Position numbers and translations under genes: made by a program. From contig QFOI01000018.1 in the NCBI GenBank assembly GCA_003241175.1, forward strand, positions 1-18,993: a DNA stretch of 18,993 nucleotides, in the 5' to 3' direction. Of the stretch, positions 7,322 to 14,694 are shown piece by piece; position 1 is the first letter of the stretch; every line of letters begins with the position of its first letter. This stretch comes from Pseudopedobacter saltans. GTDB lineage: Bacteria > Bacteroidota > Bacteroidia > Chitinophagales > Chitinophagaceae. Under the pieces are notes generated by a model. It saw only the letters and a list, made by a program, of their open reading frames with translations, had not been told where the DNA came from and did not search any database.

Positions 7322-9706
7322 TTATTCTGAGCTTAACACATTGGCCCAAAACTTATACACAAATGGAGATTCCAATGTAGCAGCATCTATATACAATCCC
7401 GAAAGTAATATGGTGCCTTTTCCGTATTGATACATTAACAATGGACGAATGCTCTCTTTGGTCGCGTCTTTTGTCAAATTATAAATCATAGGGGTGACAT
7501 ACATTTGTTGTAGACTATCAGAATGCCAATTAATGGTGCTGATTGTCCCAGACTGTGGAAATTGATCCGGCAATATGTTGTTCGGTGTTCTAAACATAGG
7601 CAAACTATCTGCAATATTGGCAAACAAACTTGCATTAGAAACCATCAGATTGTAAGGCGTAAACGAGATCGAATCCTTTATAAATTTAGGCAGACTATCA
7701 GTTCTAGAAGGAACAATTAACAATTTCCCGCCCTTTGACACATATGATGAAAGTATGGAATCTTGAAGAGACATGGGAGCAATGATCGTTTTGCATAATT
7801 TCAAAGAGTCCAAACCTAATTTTTGATTTATAATTTTATAGTCTAGATGCAAACTGCTTAATATGATTTTCAAGTATTCTATGGTAGGATTGGTCACAGA
7901 ATCTTCATAAAGGCCAATCAGTGTTTTTGGAACAATTTTGAATGTGTCTTTAGTCATTAATCCGATGCTTGGTTGATAATGATAGTCAATGTCAGGCAAA
8001 CCTTTAAGCGGTATGTGAACAAGGCTAGAATTTGCCTTTATCCTATTAGGCTCCTTTCCGATCCATATTTCAGCACCAATATCTCCATGTAAAGTATCCA
8101 AAACCTTTTGTGCAATATCAAAGCTCCAGTTCAGACTTTTTCCGTTTTCCAAATTGGCTACGGTATCTTTTGTCAGTAAAATCTCTTGCTTCTCACCTCC
8201 CGAGAAACCGCCTTCTCTTTTGATGACAATTCCTTTGCGGATAATATTGATGGATAGAGGAACCAACATTTGTGAAAAATTAGGCTGTAGCTGTACATGT
8301 ATTTTCTCGGATTTTCTAGTTGGAAATACATGTGTCAATATCATAAAAGGAGCAACATTGGTAAATCCAGGAATCGTAACGATAGGTATTTCTTTAGTAG
8401 AATCTTGCTTTAGATGAAAAGCAGGCAATAGATATTCAAACCTTTTTCCGTTGGTGTTAAAAATGAACTTCGCACCAAATGGATTGTAGTTGGTAGGACT
8501 ATTCAAATCATTTCTGTTGCCAATTTCATACATACCAGGTGTCGCCATTTTGGATGCCATCCAATAGGGCTGGTATACCGTTTCTGTTTTCGGAAAAACA
8601 AACTCTTTTTGAATGGAAATAGTGTCAAAAGATTGATTAAAAGCCGTATCAAATTTGCCGAATTTAAAATACTGCAATTGAAAACTAGAGCCATTACGAT
8701 CGACATTTATTGTATAACGATAGGGCTTTCCCAATACTAGAAACGGCTGTTCAAAATTGACGGATGCTTTTACTCCCGAATATCGAAAAATCATATCATC
8801 CAACTGTTGATCTTTGTAAGAGCGCAGATAACCATCCATGTATGCAGTGCTTGACAGTTTATCTTTAAGATGTAATAAAGCATTTAACTGTTCTTCTTTC
8901 GTCCATTGCAAAGTCGTAATAGAATCCAAATATTTGTTATAGTAACCCTTATCAATGCTTTCATAGATACGAGACCAATCGTTGACAATGCCATTCCTGA
9001 TAGTCTGATTTGGTTTAGTTCCAGTGATGAGGTCATATTTTATATTGCCAAAAGCAATTGGTAAATCGTAAGTGCCATGAATGGAATCCAAAGCCAAAAC
9101 GCTTACAATATGGTTTGGATAACGGTTGTCGTCAAATTGCTCTTTGTAAAAATTGGAATCGCTGGCAATTTTCACCGCCTCAGCCATCATTTGTAATGCA
9201 AAATATCTTTTTCCAAATGGTTGTAGGTTTTTATAGGAAGGGAAAACAATAATATCCGGTCTGAATGTCCTTATTTGCCAAACAATATCTCCCATAATGG
9301 ACATTTTATCCCAATGCTTTTCGAATAAAAATGTACTATCTTCCTTATTATTGGAAAGGAAATCATAGGTTCGAGTAAAATAAAGATCGCTGTAAAATTT
9401 TCCAATACTTGCGATCGCTTTGTTCACATGGTAAATACCTCTTTGTACGCCGTCCATGGGATAGGCAATGGCATCAATATCCGAATTTTCTCCCCGCGTC
9501 AAACTAAGAAACCCAACTCTAATTCGCTCATCATCCAACAAGTATTTGGAAAAACGATGGTCAAAATCTTCTGGTGAATATCCTAGAAACATAACAGAGC
9601 CGGTATGCTTCAGGCGACTGATATCCGATTGCCAGTCTTGTGCCATCACTTGATTGCAACGTCCTAGAATGAAAATCAATATCCAAACAAAAAGCCTATT
9701 TTTCAT
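7322..9706 (-). CDS. PIG-L/LmbE-like protein with degenerate active site
   Basis: A 794-residue exported protein (signal peptide ending VMAQ, residue 23). Residues 35-220 align by eye with the N-terminus of large Bacteroidota PIG-L deacetylases: VMFLGYSPEDFD, LSLTRGE (67-73), FTRTYDF (110-116), IRTFRPDIIVF (145-155). Active members carry a metal-binding AHPDDE; here the place reads YSPEDF (43-48), so the ligand His and first Asp are replaced. The second metal motif (GGHxxHH-like) reads QPFGKRYF (162-169), with no His. The middle is beta-rich, and residues about 620-790 look like a class-I glutamine-amidotransferase-like fold, as in full-length relatives. Inference: no N-deacetylase activity, perhaps a binding role. 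The gene overlaps the upstream carboxypeptidase-regulatory-like gene by 11 bases, so translation is probably coupled. An accessory sugar-binding role is possible but not shown. Confidence 0.82.
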   Translation of the reverse strand: MKNRLFVWILIFILGRCNQVMAQDWQSDISRLKHTGSVMFLGYSPEDFDHRFSKYLLDDERIRVGFLSLTRGENSDIDAIAYPMDGVQRGIYHVNKAIASIGKFYSDLYFTRTYDFLSNNKEDSTFLFEKHWDKMSIMGDIVWQIRTFRPDIIVFPSYKNLQPFGKRYFALQMMAEAVKIASDSNFYKEQFDDNRYPNHIVSVLALDSIHGTYDLPIAFGNIKYDLITGTKPNQTIRNGIVNDWSRIYESIDKGYYNKYLDSITTLQWTKEEQLNALLHLKDKLSSTAYMDGYLRSYKDQQLDDMIFRYSGVKASVNFEQPFLVLGKPYRYTINVDRNGSSFQLQYFKFGKFDTAFNQSFDTISIQKEFVFPKTETVYQPYWMASKMATPGMYEIGNRNDLNSPTNYNPFGAKFIFNTNGKRFEYLLPAFHLKQDSTKEIPIVTIPGFTNVAPFMILTHVFPTRKSEKIHVQLQPNFSQMLVPLSINIIRKGIVIKREGGFSGGEKQEILLTKDTVANLENGKSLNWSFDIAQKVLDTLHGDIGAEIWIGKEPNRIKANSSLVHIPLKGLPDIDYHYQPSIGLMTKDTFKIVPKTLIGLYEDSVTNPTIEYLKIILSSLHLDYKIINQKLGLDSLKLCKTIIAPMSLQDSILSSYVSKGGKLLIVPSRTDSLPKFIKDSISFTPYNLMVSNASLFANIADSLPMFRTPNNILPDQFPQSGTISTINWHSDSLQQMYVTPMIYNLTKDATKESIRPLLMYQYGKGTILLSGLYIDAATLESPFVYKFWANVLSSE

Positions 9707-10928
9707 CTTTTAATTTTTTATAGTCAAATGGTAGCATGCTGGAAATTTTGTCAGACCAAGACCAATATTGTTCTGTTAGTAAATTGGTGGGTGGAAAATA
9801 AGCGCCGTTGGAATAAAAACTCAATTTTTTGTCATCCAAAAATGAAATGACTGCAGTTATGCAGCTATCGCCATTAATGTTAAACTTGTTAGTATAGTAC
9901 TCCGGGAGTTCCAATTTGGACGGAAAGGTTATGTACAAATAATCGGGAATCTCAAAAACCTTTGCAGAAGTGTCTTTTCTTACAAACAAATCATTTGCAG
10001 AAAGGAATTTGTTGGACAATATGTTCAATATATCAGGTTGGCGCTGAACCGCCTTAAAATAATTGACCGTGTCTCTTGGAAAAAGCTGTCCAACCTTATT
10101 CATTATTAATTTTGTTCCATCTGGTCTTATCGACACATAGTTGTTGTTTTTGTATATACTATCAACACGTTTTTTTTCTAAATTAGGTATTTTTTGAAGT
10201 TTACGTATTTGAAATCCATCTTCCTTAATAGTATTGTTGTACATCGCTCTTGCAAAATGGAGAAGAGAACCTGTATATACTTCGGCTCTTCGTTTTTCCC
10301 TTATTTTCAAATAGTGTGAACTATTGGATATGTTGCTAAAAACAGGATAACCTGCATAAAATACATAGTGTGATTTAAAATTATTGATAAAATATTCGAG
10401 GTCATACCTGATTTTGTAACCGAGATAATCATTGACAATAATTAACGGTTCAAATGCAATAGCTTCCAGTTCATTTTTCTTTTCCGAATATCTGAATTTG
10501 ATGACATCTTTGTTTTTGATGGTGCACTGATTTGAAAAAGGTAGTGTCCCGATAAAATTGTCCATGAACAGTTTTCCCCATTTTTTCCAGCCGTCTTTTT
10601 CAAAAGTCTGTACAGCAACAGGATCCAAACTATTTTCTTTGGGCTTTAGCGTAATATTCAAGGGCTCCTTCCCTATTTTTTGAGAAGGAATGACCAATAT
10701 TTCGTATCCGACAAATGAAAAAATCAGTTCGTAAGGACTATTGCTAAATCCTACAATCGAAAAAGTACCATTGCCATCTGACACAGTTGACCTTGAAGAG
10801 TTACCAATATAAACAGTAACGCCAATCAACGGCTTACCATTTTCTGTGTCTTTTACAATACCGGTTATTGTCTGGGCATGAACGTAACTACACAAAAAAT
10901 AAAGGACAATGGCGAGTGCTATCTTCAT
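9696..10928 (-). CDS. Exported protein with carboxypeptidase-regulatory-like domain
   Basis: I place the start at 10928, where MKIALAIVLYFLCSYVHAQ is a good signal peptide. An upstream in-frame ATG at 10988 would add 20 residues and put a second hydrophobic stretch before it. The product is 410 residues. Residues about 20-105 form a carboxypeptidase-regulatory-like beta-sandwich (GIVKDTENGKPLIGVTVYIG, later VSDGNGTFSI and FVGYE), the fold that precedes many TonB-dependent receptors. The remaining ~300 residues contain no TonB plug or barrel that I recognise; they are rich in Lys, Asn, Tyr and Phe, with an envelope-protein look. The stop lies inside the start of the PIG-L-like gene. A scaffold or surface-binding function is plausible but unproven. 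Confidence 0.8.
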   Translation of the reverse strand: MKIALAIVLYFLCSYVHAQTITGIVKDTENGKPLIGVTVYIGNSSRSTVSDGNGTFSIVGFSNSPYELIFSFVGYEILVIPSQKIGKEPLNITLKPKENSLDPVAVQTFEKDGWKKWGKLFMDNFIGTLPFSNQCTIKNKDVIKFRYSEKKNELEAIAFEPLIIVNDYLGYKIRYDLEYFINNFKSHYVFYAGYPVFSNISNSSHYLKIREKRRAEVYTGSLLHFARAMYNNTIKEDGFQIRKLQKIPNLEKKRVDSIYKNNNYVSIRPDGTKLIMNKVGQLFPRDTVNYFKAVQRQPDILNILSNKFLSANDLFVRKDTSAKVFEIPDYLYITFPSKLELPEYYTNKFNINGDSCITAVISFLDDKKLSFYSNGAYFPPTNLLTEQYWSWSDKISSMLPFDYKKLKDEK

Positions 10929-10951
10929 TTTTTTTACTAAAGATAACAATA

Positions 10952-10973
10952 AAAAACTATATAAATAGTTTTT
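10952..10973 (-). promoter_or_regulatory. AT-rich hairpin in leader of carboxypeptidase-regulatory-like gene
   Basis: A perfect 9-bp inverted repeat, AAAAACTAT (10952-10960), loop ATAA, ATAGTTTTT (10965-10973), lies about 24-45 bases before the start at 10928. It could be an operator or an RNA structure near the start. The stem has only two G-C pairs, so chance is a real alternative. Confidence 0.3.
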
Positions 10974-10980
10974 AAAGGAA

Positions 10981-11005
10981 AAATCCAATCAAAATACTTG
11001 GATTT
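10981..11005 (-). terminator. Possible terminator after the SET gene
   Basis: A perfect 8-bp inverted repeat, AAATCCAA (10981-10988) with TTGGATTT (10998-11005), closes on a 9-base loop directly after the SET stop codon at 11006-11008. On the minus strand a T-rich stretch follows. The stem is AT-rich and only moderately stable, so read-through into the next gene is possible. Confidence 0.45.
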
Positions 11006-11389
11006 CTATTTCGCTTCAAACCATATTGGTGTCGTGTCGTCAGGATCTGCATTATAGTTGATGGTTAGTTCGTCCCCCTTGACAATATCCTTGACAGTTC
11101 GGATACGGATCTCTTCATTTTCGAAATCCATTTCATATACGCAGTTCGAATGGTAAGAATGGTTGTACATCGATACATAACCTAATGCCACAGCGGCGCC
11201 AGTGTATCCTTCACCCCATTCGAATATATAGTTAAAAAGTTCTGTTTTCTCTACGTGTTGACGCTCTTCAGGATTTAGAGCAATGATAGGCGAAATCTCA
11301 ATAGTAGTATCAACAGGTATGTTTTCAGTTGTAAAAACACCGCGACCGCCCAATTCAGAAGCAGCTATAGTAATAAATGGTAAAATCAT
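11006..11389 (-). CDS. Minimal SET-domain protein (putative lysine methyltransferase)
   Basis: A 127-residue protein that is essentially only a SET core. It has GRGVFTT at 15-21 (SAM-binding N-terminal motif), YNHSYHSN at 75-82 (the NHSxxPN SAM pocket, Pro replaced by His) and KGDELTINY at 104-112 (the GEELxxxY pseudoknot motif with the catalytic Tyr). The pre-SET and post-SET cysteine clusters of eukaryotic enzymes are absent, as usual for short bacterial members. In Bacteria such proteins methylate lysine on protein substrates that are mostly unknown. The start codon lies 2 bases after the stop of the ferredoxin-reductase gene, so the two are almost certainly one transcript. No signal peptide is present, so the protein is cytoplasmic. 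Confidence 0.9.
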   Translation of the reverse strand: MILPFITIAASELGGRGVFTTENIPVDTTIEISPIIALNPEERQHVEKTELFNYIFEWGEGYTGAAVALGYVSMYNHSYHSNCVYEMDFENEEIRIRTVKDIVKGDELTINYNADPDDTTPIWFEAK

Positions 11390-11391
11390 TT

Positions 11392-12447
11392 CTAGTTTTT
11401 AAGTGTGTAGTCCAATACAATATCTGTGGCAGGATGCCCAGTACAGGTCAAAACCAAACCATTTGTCAAATCTTTGTCCGTCAAAATATCGTTTTTGGTC
11501 ATAACGACTTCACCTGAAGTGCACACCACAGCGCAAGTACTGCATTGTCCAGCACTACAACTGAACGGTAGCGACACTTTTGCTATTTTGCCTGCATGCA
11601 AAATAGTTTCTGGATATTGGACTTCAAATTCGAAAATGCCTTCTTTGGCTAGTATTTTGACATGTTTATTGTTTTTATCCACGATTAAGGGCGCACTGTA
11701 ATTATTCTCTTGTATGACAAATTGTTCTTGCTTGATCTGCTCTTCTCGAAAGCCGTCCAAACGAAGGGTAAATCTTACCATTCGCATAAATGTTGTTGGG
11801 CCGCATACATAAAACCTGGCATTCTCTCTCTCTTCCTTGTTGTGTACTCTATCGTTTACCAATTTTTCAACCTGAAGATTATTAAGACGCTGTACGGAAA
11901 TACTTTTGGTACTCGGTCGACTTAGGAATAATTGGTATTCAAAATTGACATATTTATTTTGAAGCCTGCTTAAACCGTCCTTATATATAATGTCTTGTTC
12001 AGAAGTAGTCTGGTTCAGTAAAAAAATAGGAGCATTTGGATTTTTGTGCAATATGGATTTAATAATACCGTAAACCGGTACTATACCACTACCCGCCGCG
12101 AAGAAAAAATATTGCAAATTATTTCCCCAATCTGATTCATTAATGAACTTACCGGAAGGCAACAAGCATGTCAGTATATCACCTTCTTTAAAATGATCCA
12201 ACATTTTTCTGGAAATTTCACCGTTTTCTTTTCGTTTTACGGTAATAAACAATTCGTTTTCATAACCAGGAGTTGATCCGATAGAATAAGACCTTCGTAC
12301 CTCACGACCATTGACAGAAAAAATAAATGTCAAAAATTGTCCAGCAACATAATCCAAAGATTTTCCATCCAATTGCTCTAAGTAAAAAGACCTTGTATCC
12401 GGCGTCTCATCCACTATTTTAGAAATACGTACTTTAATTTCCTGCAT
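11392..12447 (-). CDS. FAD/NAD(P)H oxidoreductase with C-terminal 2Fe-2S ferredoxin domain
   Basis: A 351-residue single-chain reductase of the PaaE/Hmp-like class. Residues 1-105 are the FAD-binding barrel with RSYS at 52-55. Residues about 110-230 are the NAD(P)H domain with GSGIVP at 119-124 and YVCGP at 213-217. Residues about 263-351 are a plant-type ferredoxin whose ligands are Cys297, Cys302, Cys305 and Cys335 (CxxxxCxxC, then 29 residues, then Cys). Electrons pass from NAD(P)H through FAD to the 2Fe-2S cluster and then to an oxygenase, desaturase or other acceptor. No oxygenase or desaturase gene adjoins it, so the partner is unknown. It is cytoplasmic, heads the two-gene unit with the SET gene, and has a -7 box just upstream. 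Confidence 0.95.
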   Translation of the reverse strand: MQEIKVRISKIVDETPDTRSFYLEQLDGKSLDYVAGQFLTFIFSVNGREVRRSYSIGSTPGYENELFITVKRKENGEISRKMLDHFKEGDILTCLLPSGKFINESDWGNNLQYFFFAAGSGIVPVYGIIKSILHKNPNAPIFLLNQTTSEQDIIYKDGLSRLQNKYVNFEYQLFLSRPSTKSISVQRLNNLQVEKLVNDRVHNKEERENARFYVCGPTTFMRMVRFTLRLDGFREEQIKQEQFVIQENNYSAPLIVDKNNKHVKILAKEGIFEFEVQYPETILHAGKIAKVSLPFSCSAGQCSTCAVVCTSGEVVMTKNDILTDKDLTNGLVLTCTGHPATDIVLDYTLKN

Positions 12448-12469
12448 ACCCTAACATTAAATCCATAAG

Positions 12470-12477
12470 CAAATATA
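12470..12477 (-). promoter_or_regulatory. Promoter -7 box (TATATTTG) of reductase-SET operon
   Basis: On the minus strand TATATTTG matches the Bacteroidota primary-sigma -7 consensus TAnnTTTG exactly. It is 23 bases before the reductase start, which gives a short leader of about 15 bases. A matching -33 TTTG at the usual spacing is not evident; that region overlaps the Dps terminator stem. Confidence 0.5.
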
Positions 12478-12486
12478 AACCTAAAC

Positions 12487-12522
12487 AAAAAAGCCATTCG
12501 AATAAATTCGGATGGCTTTTTT
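12487..12522 (-). terminator. Intrinsic terminator of dps
   Basis: A near-perfect 17-bp stem, AAAAAAGCCATTCGAAT (12487-12503) with ATTCGGATGGCTTTTTT (12506-12522), has one G-T wobble and a minimal loop. It lies 18 bases after the dps stop, with a U-run on the minus-strand transcript. The symmetric A/T tails would let it work on both strands. Confidence 0.9.
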
Positions 12523-12539
12523 AGGATTGTCCTTAAAAA

Positions 12540-13064
12540 CTATTTCTTCCCACCAAGATAACTTCGTAAAAACCAAGCCCAGCGTTCATGATCTTCTAGC
12601 AAACCCGTCAAAAAGTCTGCAGTACCGGCATCTTTGAATTTTTCGTCAATATCATCAATATCCACTCTCAATTCTCTAATGATGGTTTCGTGATCGTTTA
12701 GTAGATTTTGTAATTGCACTTTGGATTCATTCGTGTATTCTCCTTCCAAAAGACGAGCATTTTGCAAAAAATCCTGCAAACGTCCCAAGGCAAAATGACC
12801 TATTTTTCTGATACGTTCTGCCACTTCATCAATACTTTCCGCTAACTCAGTGTACAAGGTCTCGAAAAGCTTGTGGTATTCCAAAAAGCTAGGGCCTTCA
12901 ACATTCCAATGGTAGTTTCTTGTTTTAGCGTACAACACCTGTTCGTCTGACAAAATTACCTGCAATCTATTGGCAACTTCTTGTGCGTTTTTTTCAGAAA
13001 TACCAATATTGATGGGAACATTATTTGTTACTACTGGCTTAGCAACGGATACTTTTTTAGCCAT
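12540..13064 (-). CDS. dps: Dps-type ferritin-like DNA-protection protein
   Basis: A 174-residue member of the Dps/mini-ferritin family. These dodecamers oxidise and store iron using H2O2 and shield DNA during starvation and oxidative stress. The ferroxidase residues are visible: His52 in NYHWNV, His64 and Glu68 in EYHKLFETL, Asp79 and Glu83 in IDEVAERI, matching the E. coli His51/His63/Asp67/Asp78/Glu82 pattern with Glu in place of Asp67. The N-terminus MAKKVSVAKP is a lysine-bearing tail of the type that contacts DNA in some Dps proteins. Residue 53 is the Trp often next to the first His. The gene stands alone, with a strong terminator behind it and a weak candidate -7 box in front. Confidence 0.96.
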   Translation of the reverse strand: MAKKVSVAKPVVTNNVPINIGISEKNAQEVANRLQVILSDEQVLYAKTRNYHWNVEGPSFLEYHKLFETLYTELAESIDEVAERIRKIGHFALGRLQDFLQNARLLEGEYTNESKVQLQNLLNDHETIIRELRVDIDDIDEKFKDAGTADFLTGLLEDHERWAWFLRSYLGGKK

Positions 13065-13089
13065 AATTTATATAGTTTGTTTTATCCTA

Positions 13090-13097
13090 TAAAGGTA
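13090..13097 (-). promoter_or_regulatory. Candidate -7 box of dps
   Basis: On the minus strand TACCTTTA matches TAnnTTTG at five of six fixed positions, about 26 bases before the dps start. No convincing -33 element was seen. Offered as a weak candidate only. Confidence 0.25.
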
Positions 13098-13119
13098 CAA
13101 ATACTTACTACTAAAATAG

Positions 13120-14010
13120 CTAATATTTTTGTGAAACTATTTTAACAAGTCTTGCCAATTCCTGTTTTTTATAGTCTGATTTAAGCTCGTCGAAACAGGA
13201 AGACAACTCTTTTAGCAGATAGGCGATAATCTCTGTGTTTTCCATTGAGGTAAACAATTTGTCGCCGAATAGACATTTATTGTCTTCTAGGTAAGACAAC
13301 ATATCTTTTTTGTTGTAAACGTTACCTGTAGTAGCATCAATAAAAAACAAAATCTTTTTTGTCGGTTTTTCTTCTTGCTTGTCAGAAGACCATACCGTCG
13401 ACTGCTTTTTTTGAAAAAAAGCCAACAGATAATGATTGGGGACATGTACGGCTTTAATTGGCAACCCAATTTGTTCGGCAATGATCTGGTACAATATACC
13501 ATTGGACAATGCATTTCCTTTTCTTTTTTCCAAAACTTTGTTTAGAAGAAAAAAATCTTCCTGTTCATAATTATATGCCGTTCCTTCCAACTTGTAAAAA
13601 TGGTACAGGATACTATTCAATATATGGAGCTGTTCCAATGAAGTAAGATTATCATTAAGTTCCAACCACACTGTTTTCCAAAGTTTAAGAATGTTGTCGC
13701 TGAACTGTTCTACATCCAATTCTGGATATTGGTATCTTGCGACCAATATAACACCATCCAATAGTCCTTGATCTCCTTTAGTCCAGTTAACGAATTCGTT
13801 TTCCAAACCATTGTATTGGATTTGATGAATCAACAATTCTATGCGCTCTTGCAATTGGTTTTCCAATGTATTTTCCCAAAGATGTTCCAAATGAGGAATA
13901 ATACTTTTTCCGTATTGGCATATCTCATCCGTAACGATCGAATATACCTCAATATCCGTATCGTCCATCAATGATAGAAGTGCTTGTATCTTATTGTTAA
14001 ATGCCAACAT
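13120..14010 (-). CDS. SirB1/transglutaminase-like family protein
   Basis: A 296-residue cytoplasmic protein when started at 14010 (MLAFNNKIQALLSLMDD). The frame stays open to 14166, but those extra 52 residues are unlike the family and overlap the next gene, and AGG sits just before the chosen ATG. Residues 1-120 are helical and HEAT-like (VYSIVTDEICQYGKSIIPHL). Residues about 128-240 match the SirB1 transglutaminase-like core: LNSILYHFYKLEG, FFLLNKVLEKRKGNALS, LYQIIAEQIGLPIKAVHVPNHYLLAF, FIDATTGNVY. The place of a transglutaminase Cys is occupied by Ser169 or a neighbour, while His193 and Asp225 are kept, as is usual in SirB1-type proteins, so peptidase chemistry is doubtful. The cellular role is unknown; a -7 box lies in the gap upstream. 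Confidence 0.82.
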   Translation of the reverse strand: MLAFNNKIQALLSLMDDTDIEVYSIVTDEICQYGKSIIPHLEHLWENTLENQLQERIELLIHQIQYNGLENEFVNWTKGDQGLLDGVILVARYQYPELDVEQFSDNILKLWKTVWLELNDNLTSLEQLHILNSILYHFYKLEGTAYNYEQEDFFLLNKVLEKRKGNALSNGILYQIIAEQIGLPIKAVHVPNHYLLAFFQKKQSTVWSSDKQEEKPTKKILFFIDATTGNVYNKKDMLSYLEDNKCLFGDKLFTSMENTEIIAYLLKELSSCFDELKSDYKKQELARLVKIVSQKY

Positions 14011-14089
14011 TACTAACCTATTGCTAACAAAATAAACATAATAATCTAATAATATACACTTAAAGTTATGCAGGTATGTGAAAAAACTA

Positions 14090-14097
14090 CAAATGTA
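14090..14097 (-). promoter_or_regulatory. Promoter -7 box (TACATTTG) of the SirB1-like gene
   Basis: On the minus strand TACATTTG matches TAnnTTTG exactly. It lies in the gap between the unknown exported protein and the SirB1-like gene, giving a leader of about 70 bases. A -33 TTTG at usual spacing is not seen. Confidence 0.42.
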
Positions 14098-14105
14098 TTT
14101 TTTCT

Positions 14106-14561
14106 TCAATAAGTGCGGGATGCTTGTACGGTTTTGGGTGCATTGGATGTGTTTTCTATAGCGCAAGAGTCAAGAATCATGGAAGTAAACATTTCGCATT
14201 TGTAAAAATGGTTGTTAATCTCGACAAGATAACCATATAGATCACTTTTGGAAAGCGTTATACAAAAACGACATTTGTTATTGTAGAAATACACTTGAAT
14301 TTTCTGTGAGAAAGAAAAGTCACTATTCCCTACGACGAATTCCTTGGCATTTTGGAGACTTTGCAATGCTTTTTTTAAATAAGTCCCATCTGCTATTACT
14401 ATTGGGGAAGTATTGTTGTCTTCCACTAATATATAGTCAACCTCTTTGATTTTTGACAAAAGACTAGGCAAATTGTCTTGTAGTAACGCGACGACAAGAC
14501 AAATAGTCAACCCCATTACTAGCGTAACGGAAGCGGTTGATGTTTTTCTTCTCTTGCGCAT
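14106..14561 (-). CDS. Unknown signal-anchored or exported protein
   Basis: A 151-residue protein that I do not recognise. The N-terminus MRKRRKTSTA is strongly basic, and residues 11-27 (SVTLVMGLTICLVVALL) form a membrane segment or signal anchor; no clear signal-peptidase site follows. The outer part is a mixed alpha/beta domain of about 110 residues with four cysteines (97, 100, 122, 133), two of them in a CRFC pair, and a C-terminal tail rich in Asn, Ser and Thr. The CxxC pair could be a disulfide in the periplasm or a metal site; neither is shown. The start is chosen because the basic run and hydrophobic segment form a coherent N-terminus. The next gene downstream begins after 95 bases with its own -7 box. 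Confidence 0.65.
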   Translation of the reverse strand: MRKRRKTSTASVTLVMGLTICLVVALLQDNLPSLLSKIKEVDYILVEDNNTSPIVIADGTYLKKALQSLQNAKEFVVGNSDFSFSQKIQVYFYNNKCRFCITLSKSDLYGYLVEINNHFYKCEMFTSMILDSCAIENTSNAPKTVQASRTY

Positions 14562-14640
14562 AATTACATTGATTTATGCGTTGGACAATATAGGGGCTTT
14601 CAATTGCTAAGATATGTTTTTTCTTTAACAAAAATTTACA

Positions 14641-14674
14641 AAATAAGGCACCGATTGATATCGATGCCTTATTT
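14641..14674 (-). terminator. Terminator of the GH43-SGNH-GH3 operon
   Basis: A 10-bp stem, AAATAAGGCA (14641-14650) with TGCCTTATTT (14665-14674), is continued after one mismatch by CGAT/ATCG and a TGAT tetraloop. It lies 20 bases after the GH3 stop, and a U-rich stretch follows on the minus-strand transcript. Confidence 0.85.
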
Positions 14675-14694
14675 GCAATTAAAAACCTTATTTG

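Noticed and set aside
10929..10988. 20-residue N-terminal extension of the carboxypeptidase-regulatory-like protein
   Set aside because: The internal Met at 10928 begins a clean signal peptide. The extension would put a second hydrophobic stretch before it and covers the leader hairpin region.
14011..14166. 52-residue N-terminal extension of the SirB1-like protein
   Set aside because: It overlaps the end of the upstream gene, contains the exact -7 box TACATTTG, and its sequence is unlike the family. The Met at 14010 has AGG upstream.
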